Assembly: GCA_003477185.1 (NCBI GenBank)
Contig: DMTJ01000574.1
Coordinates: forward strand, 1 to 14,431
DNA from: Lentisphaeria bacterium
GTDB taxonomy: Bacteria > Verrucomicrobiota > Lentisphaeria > JABSQK01 > UBA12247
Length of the DNA stretch: 14,431 bases
Direction: 5' to 3'
Shown here piece by piece: positions 1 through 6,219 of this stretch. The translations under genes were made by a program, and so were the position numbers. Numbering within the stretch: position 1 is the first letter of the stretch; every line of letters starts with the position of its first letter. The notes under the pieces are model-generated. The model saw only the letters and a program-made list of their open reading frames with translations, searched no databases and was not told the DNA's origin.

Positions 1-32
1 TCCCGCGGCTCGCCCCCCCCTCAAGAAGGTGC

Positions 33-941
33 ATGATATTGCATCCTAGAAACTATCTCCTCTTACTCGCCGGAGCCTGCTGCTTGTGGACCGGATGCTT
101 GCAACCTCGACACGACGTTGCTGACGCAAGACTAGAGGCGTACCCGGCGCTTCAAAATCTGCTGCTCGTGACCGGGAGGTTCTATTCCGGGGGCCAGCCA
201 GATGGCGATGGGGCATTCGCTCAGCTTTCCCAGCTCGGCGTGAAAACGATCGTGAGCGTCGATGGGGCAACGCCCGATGTGGCGGCCGCTCGCAGGCATG
301 GTCTGGACTATGTTCATATTCCGATCGGGTATGATGGCGTCGCCGAAGAAGCCGGACTATCGCTGGCGCGGCTGGTTCGGGACCGGGGCGGTCCGTTCTA
401 TATCCACTGTCACCATGGCCAGCACCGGGCCCCGGTCGCCGCAGCCATTGCTTGTCTTGCGGCTGGCGATGTCGATGGCAGCGGGGCGCTCAAGATTCTC
501 GAGCGCGCGGGGACAAGCCGAGAGTATGCCGGGCTTTGGCGCGATGTGGAGAACTATCAGGTGCCAGCTAAGGATGCTGAGCTTCCGGCACTGGTTGAGG
601 TAGCCACGGTCGAATCTCTCGCTGCCGCGATGGCAAAAATAGACCGTGCGTATGACAACGTAAAGCTGTGCCGTAAGGCCAACTGGGGGACGCCCTACGA
701 GCATCCAGATTTAAATCCCGCACAAGAGGCGTTGCTGGTGAAGGAGGGCCTGCGTGAATCCGCCCGCAATCTTGCGGGTGAATACGGGGATGAATTCAAA
801 AGATGGCTTACTGAAGGGGAGTTCCTTGCCCAAGAGTTTGAGGATTCACTCAAGGCAGACAGCGCTGAGGATGAGATCTCTCGGAAATTCCAAGCGTTGC
901 AGAAATCTTGCCGACAGTGCCACGATAAGCACCGGAACTAA
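33..941 (+). CDS. Lipoprotein-like DSP/tyrosine-phosphatase domain fused to cytochrome c'-like CxxCH domain
   Basis: A 302-residue protein. Residues 1-22 form an export signal (hydrophobic core LLLLAGACC) ending in WTGC, a lipobox-like site with Trp at -3 and Leu at -4, so lipid attachment at Cys22 is likely but not canonical. Residues about 45-175 resemble dual-specificity phosphatases of the DUF442 kind: RFYSGGQP near the start, then HCHHGQHR at 125-132, a complete HCx5R loop with Cys126 and Arg132. Residues about 190-302 are helical and end in CRQCH (293-297) followed by DKHRN, the layout of cytochrome c', where heme is bound at the C-terminal end of a four-helix bundle. Inference: an envelope-anchored heme protein with a phosphatase-like partner domain; substrate unknown. 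The ATG at 33 lies only about 3 bases after AAGAAGG, and the in-frame TTG at 39 has better spacing, so the true start is uncertain. It converges on the racemase gene downstream. Confidence 0.8.
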   Translation: MILHPRNYLLLLAGACCLWTGCLQPRHDVADARLEAYPALQNLLLVTGRFYSGGQPDGDGAFAQLSQLGVKTIVSVDGATPDVAAARRHGLDYVHIPIGYDGVAEEAGLSLARLVRDRGGPFYIHCHHGQHRAPVAAAIACLAAGDVDGSGALKILERAGTSREYAGLWRDVENYQVPAKDAELPALVEVATVESLAAAMAKIDRAYDNVKLCRKANWGTPYEHPDLNPAQEALLVKEGLRESARNLAGEYGDEFKRWLTEGEFLAQEFEDSLKADSAEDEISRKFQALQKSCRQCHDKHRN

Positions 942-1013
942 TTGCCCGTGCCCTTGCAACCGAGCTCCCCCAGCATCTCAGCCCGCGAAAGCTAGAGGGG
1001 ATTAACTGGATCA

Positions 1014-1182
1014 ACAGGATGAAGGGACTGGGCGGATTGCAGGCCTCTTTTATCCGCTGAATTCGAGCAACGTACGTCGGGAAAAATATGACAAGAAGAT
1101 TTTTGGGGCAAGAAAATGGCAGGTCGGCGGTACCACCTATTCTTGTCGTCTAAATCTTCTTGTCTAATCTTGGTCATCCTGT
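1014..1182. repeat. Nested inverted repeat between convergent genes (REP/MITE-like)
   Basis: The 339-base gap 942-1280 holds no credible gene. It contains nested arms: ACAGGATGA (1014-1022) with TCATCCTGT (1174-1182), the 13-base GACAAGAAGATTT (1090-1102) with AAATCTTCTTGTC (1152-1164), CAAGAA (1109-1114) with TTCTTG (1140-1145), and AGGT (1121-1124) with ACCT (1135-1138). The inner arms are spaced almost symmetrically (6 bases on each side), so 1090-1164 can fold into one long imperfect hairpin. Two near-copies of AACWGGAT lie in tandem at 1004-1011 and 1013-1020. The element could be an interspersed repeat, and lying between two converging genes it could also end transcription from both sides. 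No clean T-run follows the stem. Confidence 0.55.
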
Positions 1183-1280
1183 CTTTTCGCTCGAGACGGC
1201 AGTGCCATAATGCAAAATTGACCGCGACATAAAGCTTCTGGCAAGCTGCCCAAGGTCCAAAGTCGCAAAAGAAAATAACC

Positions 1281-2405
1281 TTATCCGTGAGCAGCCAATT
1301 TAGGAGGTGCGCGACGTCGGCGTTTGCGGGGTGGGCGGACTTCGTCACGAAGAAAGACCTTGGCCACAAATGGCGAGGTCATGGCCTGGAGGAGGGCGCT
1401 GTATTGGAGCTGAAAGCGGACTTCGGTGCCGACAGTCAGGTGGGCTTGGGCGCACTCCACAATGAGGTGGTCGCTGCTGGCGCCGTGGATCTCTACGCCT
1501 GGTGGCGGCTCGAGGCCGAGCGGGTCGCAGTCTTGGCAGCCGATCGCGAGGATGCTGCGCCAGACGGTGCCTCGGTCGGCGACCTTGGCCTTGGTCCCCA
1601 AGGCCGTCTGTGCCAGCGCGCCCCAGGGCTTCGAGGGTTTCTGCTTCAATTCGATAACCTCGGCGACCAGCGTGATGGCATCTGTGTACAGCCCGTCGAG
1701 CGGGCAGCGGTGAAGGGTCTCGCAGCCCAACAGGATGGACTCTCCGAGGCGTAGGTCGTTGACGCGTCCGCAGTCCTGGCCGCTGAATGCCCAATTGAGA
1801 TTCGCGGAGTTTCCGCCGGATATGGTGGCAAGACGCCGTCCGAAGGTAGATTCGATGGTGCAAGTGAGGGCTGATAGCTGCGCCATATTGCTAGCGTCCG
1901 GGGAGGTGCCGCTGTGGCAAGCGAGGTTTGTGCCGATGCCTTGCAAGGTGAGCCCTGGCAGCTCCATGACCGCGTGTACGACGCTCGGCAGATCAGTGGG
2001 CATGATTCCTTCTCGTAGATCGCCCAACTCGACCATTAGGATGACGCCGTGTGACCGGTTAGCCTGTACAGCCGCCTGCGATAGGAGTCTGAGGACGGAA
2101 AGCTCGGTGTTGAAGCTGATATCCGCTGAGGCAATGACGCGTTCGACCTGGCTAGGCATGGGCGAGCGAATCAGCGCGATCGAGCCAGCCATGCCAGCCT
2201 TGCGGAGGGCCTCGATGTTCTCGATCCGGGAATCGCCCAAGGAGCGGATGCCCGCAGCCAGAAGCTGACGGGCGATGTGGGGGGAACCCAAGGTGGCCTT
2301 GGTCACCCCTGTGACTTCGATGCCGCGCGTGGCGAGTCGCCCCACCAGCGTGGATGCGTTGTGACCAATTTTTCGCAGATCGATCTCAATCCGAGGCGCG
2401 GTCAT
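1281..2405 (-). CDS. Alanine/ornithine-racemase-like PLP-dependent enzyme (Ala_racemase_N fold)
   Basis: A 374-residue protein. The N-terminal PLP barrel is recognisable: IEIDLRKIGHNA (6-17), then GVTKA with Lys36 as the expected Schiff-base lysine, then LGDSRIENIEALRKAG (57-71), a pattern typical of the ornithine-racemase branch of the alanine racemase family. GGNSAN (197-202) fits the PLP phosphate-binding loop. Known family chemistry is inversion of an amino acid alpha carbon; the substrate cannot be read from sequence. The start ATG overlaps the stop of the upstream DUF1611 gene in ATGA (2402-2405), implying translational coupling, so the pair probably act on related substrates. The C-terminus is odd: a strongly basic, proline-rich tail containing RKRRRR before the stop, which is not part of the enzyme fold. 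Confidence 0.82.
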   Translation of the reverse strand: MTAPRIEIDLRKIGHNASTLVGRLATRGIEVTGVTKATLGSPHIARQLLAAGIRSLGDSRIENIEALRKAGMAGSIALIRSPMPSQVERVIASADISFNTELSVLRLLSQAAVQANRSHGVILMVELGDLREGIMPTDLPSVVHAVMELPGLTLQGIGTNLACHSGTSPDASNMAQLSALTCTIESTFGRRLATISGGNSANLNWAFSGQDCGRVNDLRLGESILLGCETLHRCPLDGLYTDAITLVAEVIELKQKPSKPWGALAQTALGTKAKVADRGTVWRSILAIGCQDCDPLGLEPPPGVEIHGASSDHLIVECAQAHLTVGTEVRFQLQYSALLQAMTSPFVAKVFLRDEVRPPRKRRRRAPPKLAAHG

Positions 2406-3598
2406 TCCTGCCTCTGCGATACCCTCTCTGCCAGCTCAGGGAATGCAGACAGCACCATGTTTACCAGATGATCCTGTGACCGCGTGAGCGCGTCGGTCAC
2501 GGGGATTCTGAGTTCGCGCTCGTAGCGGGTGATCGCGGCAGTCACTTCCGCGTCACTCATGTTTTCATGGTTCAGGGTGAGGCCAATCACGCGCGTCTTG
2601 GCGAAGGTCTGGATGAGGTTGATCTCGCTGGCGGGAGTGGGCATTGGCATCGTCTCGAAATCGCAGCGGTGGGCACGGGCCGGCGCATGCTGCAGGATCA
2701 CTGCGTGGGGAGAGCTGCCACGCAGAATGAAGCTCGAGGTGGAATAGGCCGGATGGCTTAGCGCGCCTTGCCCTTCGATCACGATGACGTCCGGAGCCTC
2801 GCCTTCATAGGCCTCCATGATTGTCGCCTCCAACTCGCCGGCGCAGAACTGGGAGGGGACGGCATCCAGCGCCAGTCCGTAGCGTGCGCCTTGGATCAGG
2901 CCGGTTTGTCCGGTCCCGACCATGACGGTCTTGATGCCGTTGGCATTGAGGGCGCGGGTGAGCGCCGTGCAGGTGGTCCGTTTGCCAATGGCACAATCGG
3001 TGCCGAGGACCGCAAGTCGCGGGCAGGCCATCGTTGTCAAACTGCCGCTAAAAACCCGCAAGTCCTTGGTGGCGCGAGGCCTGCGGACGTCGATGATCGT
3101 CGTATTGTGGGCGCTGCTTGCGGCAGCAAACTCCGGGTCGTCATTGAGGAATTCATGCAGTCCGTTGACGATACTCATGCCTTGTTTGATTGCTTTGAGC
3201 ATGAGCGTGCGCTCCTGTGCAGAGAGCATGCCGCTGGCTGGTGCTTTGCCGAAGATGAAGTAGTCCGGAATACTGCCGGCCTGCTTCAAGGCGGCGTTAA
3301 GGTCGGCACAGATCGGGATGGCTTGTTCGATATTATCCAGCACCATGCCAGCATCCAGCCCGGCCTTAGTGCTGTCGATCACGGATAGAATTCGGTACTT
3401 TTCCGAATGACGCACGAGTCCGTTCGCGGTTTTGCCATCTAGCGCGCCAAATTCGGCTTCGCAGTACACGATGGCGGTGGCCGTGGTGCTTCTCTGGCGA
3501 GGCGGCTTGGGCGGGGCGAGCGTGGCTCGATCTGATGAGGGGGCGGAAACAGTTTCCAATAGTGCGTGCGAAGGCACACAGGCCTGACGGACTGGCAT
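2402..3598 (-). CDS. DUF1611 family P-loop protein (DgcN-like)
   Basis: A 398-residue protein from the ATG at 3598, chosen because AGGAG lies 5 bases upstream; an ATG 60 bases earlier (3658) is also in frame but would add a poorly supported extension. After a variable N-terminal stretch comes a Rossmann-like half (about 40-190: TAIVYCEAEF, YRILSVIDSTKAG, PDYFIFGKAPASG) and then the DUF1611 P-loop GTDCAIGKRTT at about 199-209, followed by GTGQTG and the Walker-B-like PDVIVIEGQGALSHP. Characterised relatives (DgcN) are reported to N-acylate D-glutamate in D-amino-acid catabolism, with DgcA as partner; other members were long labelled NAD-dependent epimerases without proof. Here the partner is a PLP racemase rather than DgcA. 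Inference: the pair processes a D- or L-amino acid or small peptide. The family call is firm; the reaction is not. Confidence 0.82.
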   Translation of the reverse strand: MPVRQACVPSHALLETVSAPSSDRATLAPPKPPRQRSTTATAIVYCEAEFGALDGKTANGLVRHSEKYRILSVIDSTKAGLDAGMVLDNIEQAIPICADLNAALKQAGSIPDYFIFGKAPASGMLSAQERTLMLKAIKQGMSIVNGLHEFLNDDPEFAAASSAHNTTIIDVRRPRATKDLRVFSGSLTTMACPRLAVLGTDCAIGKRTTCTALTRALNANGIKTVMVGTGQTGLIQGARYGLALDAVPSQFCAGELEATIMEAYEGEAPDVIVIEGQGALSHPAYSTSSFILRGSSPHAVILQHAPARAHRCDFETMPMPTPASEINLIQTFAKTRVIGLTLNHENMSDAEVTAAITRYERELRIPVTDALTRSQDHLVNMVLSAFPELAERVSQRQE

Positions 3599-3603
3599 AA
3601 CGA

Positions 3604-3608
3604 CTCCT
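3604..3608 (-). promoter_or_regulatory. Ribosome binding site AGGAG for the DUF1611 gene
   Basis: AGGAG on the minus strand, 5 bases before the ATG at 3598. It is the best Shine-Dalgarno match near this gene and decides the start in favour of 3598 over 3658. Confidence 0.7.
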
Positions 3609-3699
3609 AGAGTAAAACTCAGAGGAGGCGACAGGATCGTGCCGGCCAAAATGGCCAAGAGTCAACGAGCAGTCCCCGCTAAGATGGAATTGAACGGAT

Positions 3700-3708
3700 A
3701 TTATAACA
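3700..3708 (-). promoter_or_regulatory. Extended -10 promoter for the DUF1611-racemase operon
   Basis: On the minus strand this reads TGTTATAAT, a perfect TATAAT hexamer with the TG of an extended -10 element. No good TTGACA-like -35 is found 16-18 bases upstream, which fits extended -10 promoters. Transcription would start near 3693 and give a leader of about 95 bases before the ATG at 3598. The surrounding gap (3599-3866) is AT-richer than its neighbours and contains no credible gene. Confidence 0.5.
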
Positions 3709-3866
3709 TACCCGGTTTATTGGGATGTTCCTGTCGCGCTTGGCTTTTCGCTCAGGCTTGATTCTCTCGATGCGCTGGTTGTCTCTTGATTTTATAATGT
3801 TACCAGGGGTGACTTTTATTTATTTCAGGCGGTGTCTGTCGCAGGCCATGTCGTTGCAAATTGCAT

Positions 3867-4199
3867 TCAATCGGCTATGCTGGGGTGGGCTTCGAGCGGG
3901 TACCGGCGTAGCCCGAACTCGGTTTCGATGGTAGACGCGCCATCTCGCAGCACGGCCGCTTGCCAGCCCAAGGATAGCTCGCCCTCGTGCAGGTCCCAGT
4001 CGGCGCTGGCGGTAGTGGTAATGGACTCGCGCCAGGCAATTCCGGCTCGGTCGACTTGCTGTTCCCTCGCGAGCTCTTGGGTGAGAGTGCGAGTGATGGC
4101 GGTGCATTGGGCCAGTACCGGGGACACTAAACCGGTCGCCGCCGACCTGATGGCAATGACGGTGAGGACTTCGGGAAGTGTGAACCCGCGGCGTTTCAT
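3867..4199 (-). CDS. Small prepilin-like (pseudopilin) protein
   Basis: A 110-residue protein starting MKRRGFTLPEVLTVIAI. This is a type IV prepilin N-terminus: a short basic leader, Gly5 then Phe6 at the peptidase cleavage site, and Glu10 at mature position 5. A hydrophobic helix follows but is broken by Arg18, which is unusual for pilins. The rest (TLTQELAREQQVDRAGIAWRES onward) shows no family I recognise. The start overlaps the stop of the upstream prepilin-like gene by ATGA (4196-4199), good evidence that both are real and co-translated. It is shorter than most major pilins, so a minor pilin or a type II secretion pseudopilin is more likely. No assembly ATPase, membrane platform or peptidase gene is nearby. 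Confidence 0.65.
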   Translation of the reverse strand: MKRRGFTLPEVLTVIAIRSAATGLVSPVLAQCTAITRTLTQELAREQQVDRAGIAWRESITTTASADWDLHEGELSLGWQAAVLRDGASTIETEFGLRRYPLEAHPSIAD

Positions 4200-4453
4200 C
4201 GCGACACCATAACCTCGGCCAGCACCGGTGTGGACTCCGCAATTTGCAAGTTCGCGACTCCGGGTGCGAACGCCATCGTCGGCGTAAGCGGGTCACCAGG
4301 CCGGATTGGTGTGGCCTCAAATTCGTATTTCAGCAGGGCACGAAGTTCGCTCCCGCGAATGGCGAGCGCTGCCCCGTGCGCTAAGCCTGCAAGAAGCACG
4401 CCGAGTACACCGACGGCAAATACCAGCTCAAGGATGGAAAATCTACGCCGCAT
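4196..4453 (-). CDS. Very small prepilin-like protein, first gene of a two-gene operon
   Basis: An 85-residue protein starting MRRRFSILELVFAVGVLGVL. The basic leader, Phe-Ser and a Glu four residues later followed by an uninterrupted hydrophobic stretch match a prepilin N-terminus. The residue before the cleavage site is Arg4 instead of the near-invariant Gly, so processing by prepilin peptidase is doubtful. After the helix come only about 55 residues (RGSELRALLKYEFEA, then a Pro-rich segment), without a recognisable pilin globular domain. Its TGA overlaps the ATG of the next prepilin-like gene. No strong ribosome binding site is seen upstream. It may be a minor pseudopilin or a decayed one. 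Confidence 0.58.
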   Translation of the reverse strand: MRRRFSILELVFAVGVLGVLLAGLAHGAALAIRGSELRALLKYEFEATPIRPGDPLTPTMAFAPGVANLQIAESTPVLAEVMVSR

Positions 4454-4468
4454 GTGGTCTCAGATAGG

Positions 4469-4511
4469 GGCCCAGAGCTCTGAGATTCCTGTGCGCATCT
4501 GGGCCTTTTTT
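4469..4511 (+). terminator. Hairpin plus T-run (rho-independent terminator-like)
   Basis: GGCCCAGA (4469-4476) pairs perfectly with TCTGGGCC (4498-4505), followed at once by six T (4506-4511). The loop is about 21 bases and contains the palindrome CAGAGCTCTG (4473-4482), which competes with the outer stem. On the plus strand no gene feeds into it, so it would stop antisense transcription through the pilin genes or shield the 4798 operon. On the minus strand it lies in the leader of the 4453 gene, preceded by an A-run. Confidence 0.4.
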
Positions 4512-4545
4512 CTTCCACATGAGATGCTCTGATTTGCGGGTTGCG

Positions 4546-4643
4546 AATATCCAACAGCCAACAAGGAATTGCCACTGCCCAAGGCGTGGAGGACGTGCTG
4601 AATAGTCTCTATTTGGCCATTGGATATTTCTTGTTGGCTGTTG
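4546..4643. repeat. Intergenic inverted repeat with ATATCCAA / CAACAAG motifs
   Basis: In the gene-free stretch 4454-4797, AATATCCAA (4546-4554) is repeated inverted as TTGGATATT (4620-4628), and the 14-base CAACAGCCAACAAG (4552-4565) is repeated inverted as CTTGTTGGCTGTTG (4630-4643). The order of the two motifs is the same on both sides rather than mirrored, so they cannot both pair in one simple stem. This looks like two opposed copies of a rearranged short repeat. Motifs of this kind are familiar to me from intergenic DNA of PVC-group genomes; I cannot count copies here. The rest of the gap shows nothing else beyond the hairpin at 4469-4511. Confidence 0.5.
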
Positions 4644-4783
4644 TTTATTCTGCCTTTTCCAAGCTGTGGTCAGCGTGCCCGTCATCCGCAGGCGGTCAAG
4701 GCAGTGCCGTGCGGGATCGCGTGCGCGGCCTTGCGTACGGCCAAAGTGTCGCTAGGTTTGGGATGGTATTTTCCTTACTTTTT

Positions 4784-4790
4784 AGGCGAG
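4784..4790 (+). promoter_or_regulatory. Ribosome binding site supporting the GTG start at 4798
   Basis: AGGCGAG lies 7 bases before GTG 4798. An in-frame TAG at 4783-4785 excludes any start further upstream, so the GTG is effectively fixed as the start. Confidence 0.6.
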
Positions 4791-4797
4791 CCGCACC

Positions 4798-6219
4798 GTG
4801 CGATTCCTTTTCTTTTTGCTTGTCGCAGCCACCGCCTGCGCTGATTTCGCCGGCTTGGCGCCGGACGGGCTTATTTACGCGTCTAATCGTAGTAATAGCT
4901 TTCAGATCTGGCAAACTGACCTGAATCAGGATGCGCAGTTGACGCATCTGGAGGGCGATATCGCCTGGGCACCGCGGCTCTCACCGCATGGTGATGTGCT
5001 GGTATACTACCGGAGCGCGAAGGGCGCTGGGCCGAATAATTTCGAAAGCTGTGAACTGTGGCGCCACAGTCTGATCAGCCACCATGACCGGGCGCTGATT
5101 CCCCGTCGTAAGTATGGCTGGAAAGCGCACTCCGGGGCGCAGTGGTCTCCCGATGGCAAGTCGCTGGTAATGGCCGCTAAGACCACGAAGGAAGATGCCT
5201 GGCAGCTTTTCGTGACCGATGGTGAGGGAAATTACCCGCGCAAGTTGACGCGCGGCGAGCGCCAGTTTCACGATCCCTGCTGGTCACCCGATGGCAGGCA
5301 GATCGCCTATGTTGCGTTTCCCAAAGGATACGAAGGCATCGACCCCCGTCGCTTCGAAATCCACATTGCGAACGCCTCAGGCAAGGACGAAGTACGAGTT
5401 ACCTACGATGCGCTGCGTGATCATCATCCGGCCTGGAGCCCAGACGGCACTCTGATTGCCTACGAATCTCAGATCAATAAGACGGTGGGCACCAAGGGAA
5501 GCTGGGCGATTCGGGTCATTGGCACGGATGGCACCGGAAACCGATCTATCGTTGAAGATGCTCATTTTAACAGCAGCCCGCGCTGGTCAGTGGACGGGAG
5601 CGTGGTGTTTTTTCACCGCTCGCGCAATGTGAACGCGGACGAAGTGCACATCTGGGGGATTGGGCAAGACGGCAGCAGGTTGCGCCGCGTGATTTACAGC
5701 AATGCCTACAGCAACATGATGGTGGACATTGTGACCCCGCAAGCGGGCGAGTCTGAGGAAGAGTACGTCTGGCCCAAGACGACAGTGCCCGTCGAGAAGC
5801 GAGAACTTGCTGAGTTGAGCAAAGTCCTTAGTGAGGAAGACGCCGCTGAGCAGCTCGTTGCGGAGTCCGCAATTCCAGCTGCCGTAGTCCAAGAGCCGAC
5901 CGAGTTGCCAGACATCGATGAGCCGGCACTGGCGGCAGTACCTGCGGTACAGGCTATGCCTGAGATGCAAGAACTCATTCCCGAGCCCGAGCCCGTGCCG
6001 GAGCCAATCCGAAAGTTCGAGCGCATCGAGAAGGGCAAGGAGGTGCCAGAGCCAGAACCCGTCCCGGTGCCCAAGCTGCAGGCGACTCCAATTGAAACGC
6101 CGAGCGCGCCAGCGATCCAAGATGCTGAGCTTGAACAGATGCTCGAGCAGGCACTGGATGGAACTTTGGAAGGCGACTTCCCGGATGAACCAGAAGGTTC
6201 ACATCCGAAAGTAGATTGA
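4798..6219 (+). CDS. Exported PD40/TolB-like beta-propeller protein with Pro-Glu-rich tail
   Basis: A 473-residue protein with GTG start. Residues 1-16 (MRFLFFLLVAATACAD) are a signal peptide; Cys14 may be a lipidation site (ATAC, non-classical -3) or cleavage may follow ACA. PD40 repeats follow: LSPHGDVLVYY (61), QWSPDGKSL (115), CWSPDGRQIAYV (161), AWSPDGTLIAYES (212), RWSVDGSVVFF (262), giving a TolB-like propeller to about residue 310. Propellers of this type bind proteins in the periplasm. Residues about 318-473 are acidic and low in complexity, with EPEPVPEP (396-403) and PEPEPVPVP (418-426), resembling the flexible linkers of TonB/Pal-type proteins but with no terminal domain. It is the first gene of a four-gene run; its TGA overlaps the next ATG by one base. 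A role as an envelope scaffold is an inference. Confidence 0.78.
   Translation: MRFLFFLLVAATACADFAGLAPDGLIYASNRSNSFQIWQTDLNQDAQLTHLEGDIAWAPRLSPHGDVLVYYRSAKGAGPNNFESCELWRHSLISHHDRALIPRRKYGWKAHSGAQWSPDGKSLVMAAKTTKEDAWQLFVTDGEGNYPRKLTRGERQFHDPCWSPDGRQIAYVAFPKGYEGIDPRRFEIHIANASGKDEVRVTYDALRDHHPAWSPDGTLIAYESQINKTVGTKGSWAIRVIGTDGTGNRSIVEDAHFNSSPRWSVDGSVVFFHRSRNVNADEVHIWGIGQDGSRLRRVIYSNAYSNMMVDIVTPQAGESEEEYVWPKTTVPVEKRELAELSKVLSEEDAAEQLVAESAIPAAVVQEPTELPDIDEPALAAVPAVQAMPEMQELIPEPEPVPEPIRKFERIEKGKEVPEPEPVPVPKLQATPIETPSAPAIQDAELEQMLEQALDGTLEGDFPDEPEGSHPKVD

Noticed and set aside
1..32. Possible end of an upstream gene
   Set aside because: Only 32 bases including a C-run; no frame can be judged.
1287..1754. 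Plus-strand open frame of 155 codons antisense to the racemase
   Set aside because: A shadow of a well-recognised enzyme gene; no domain and no start signal.
3793..3798. Plus-strand TATAAT as a promoter
   Set aside because: No -35 partner at 16-18 bases and no plus-strand gene downstream before 4798.
4541..4924. Plus-strand open frame of 127 codons with a hydrophobic stretch
   Set aside because: It spans the intergenic repeat and runs into the propeller gene in another frame; no ribosome binding site and a composition like noncoding DNA.
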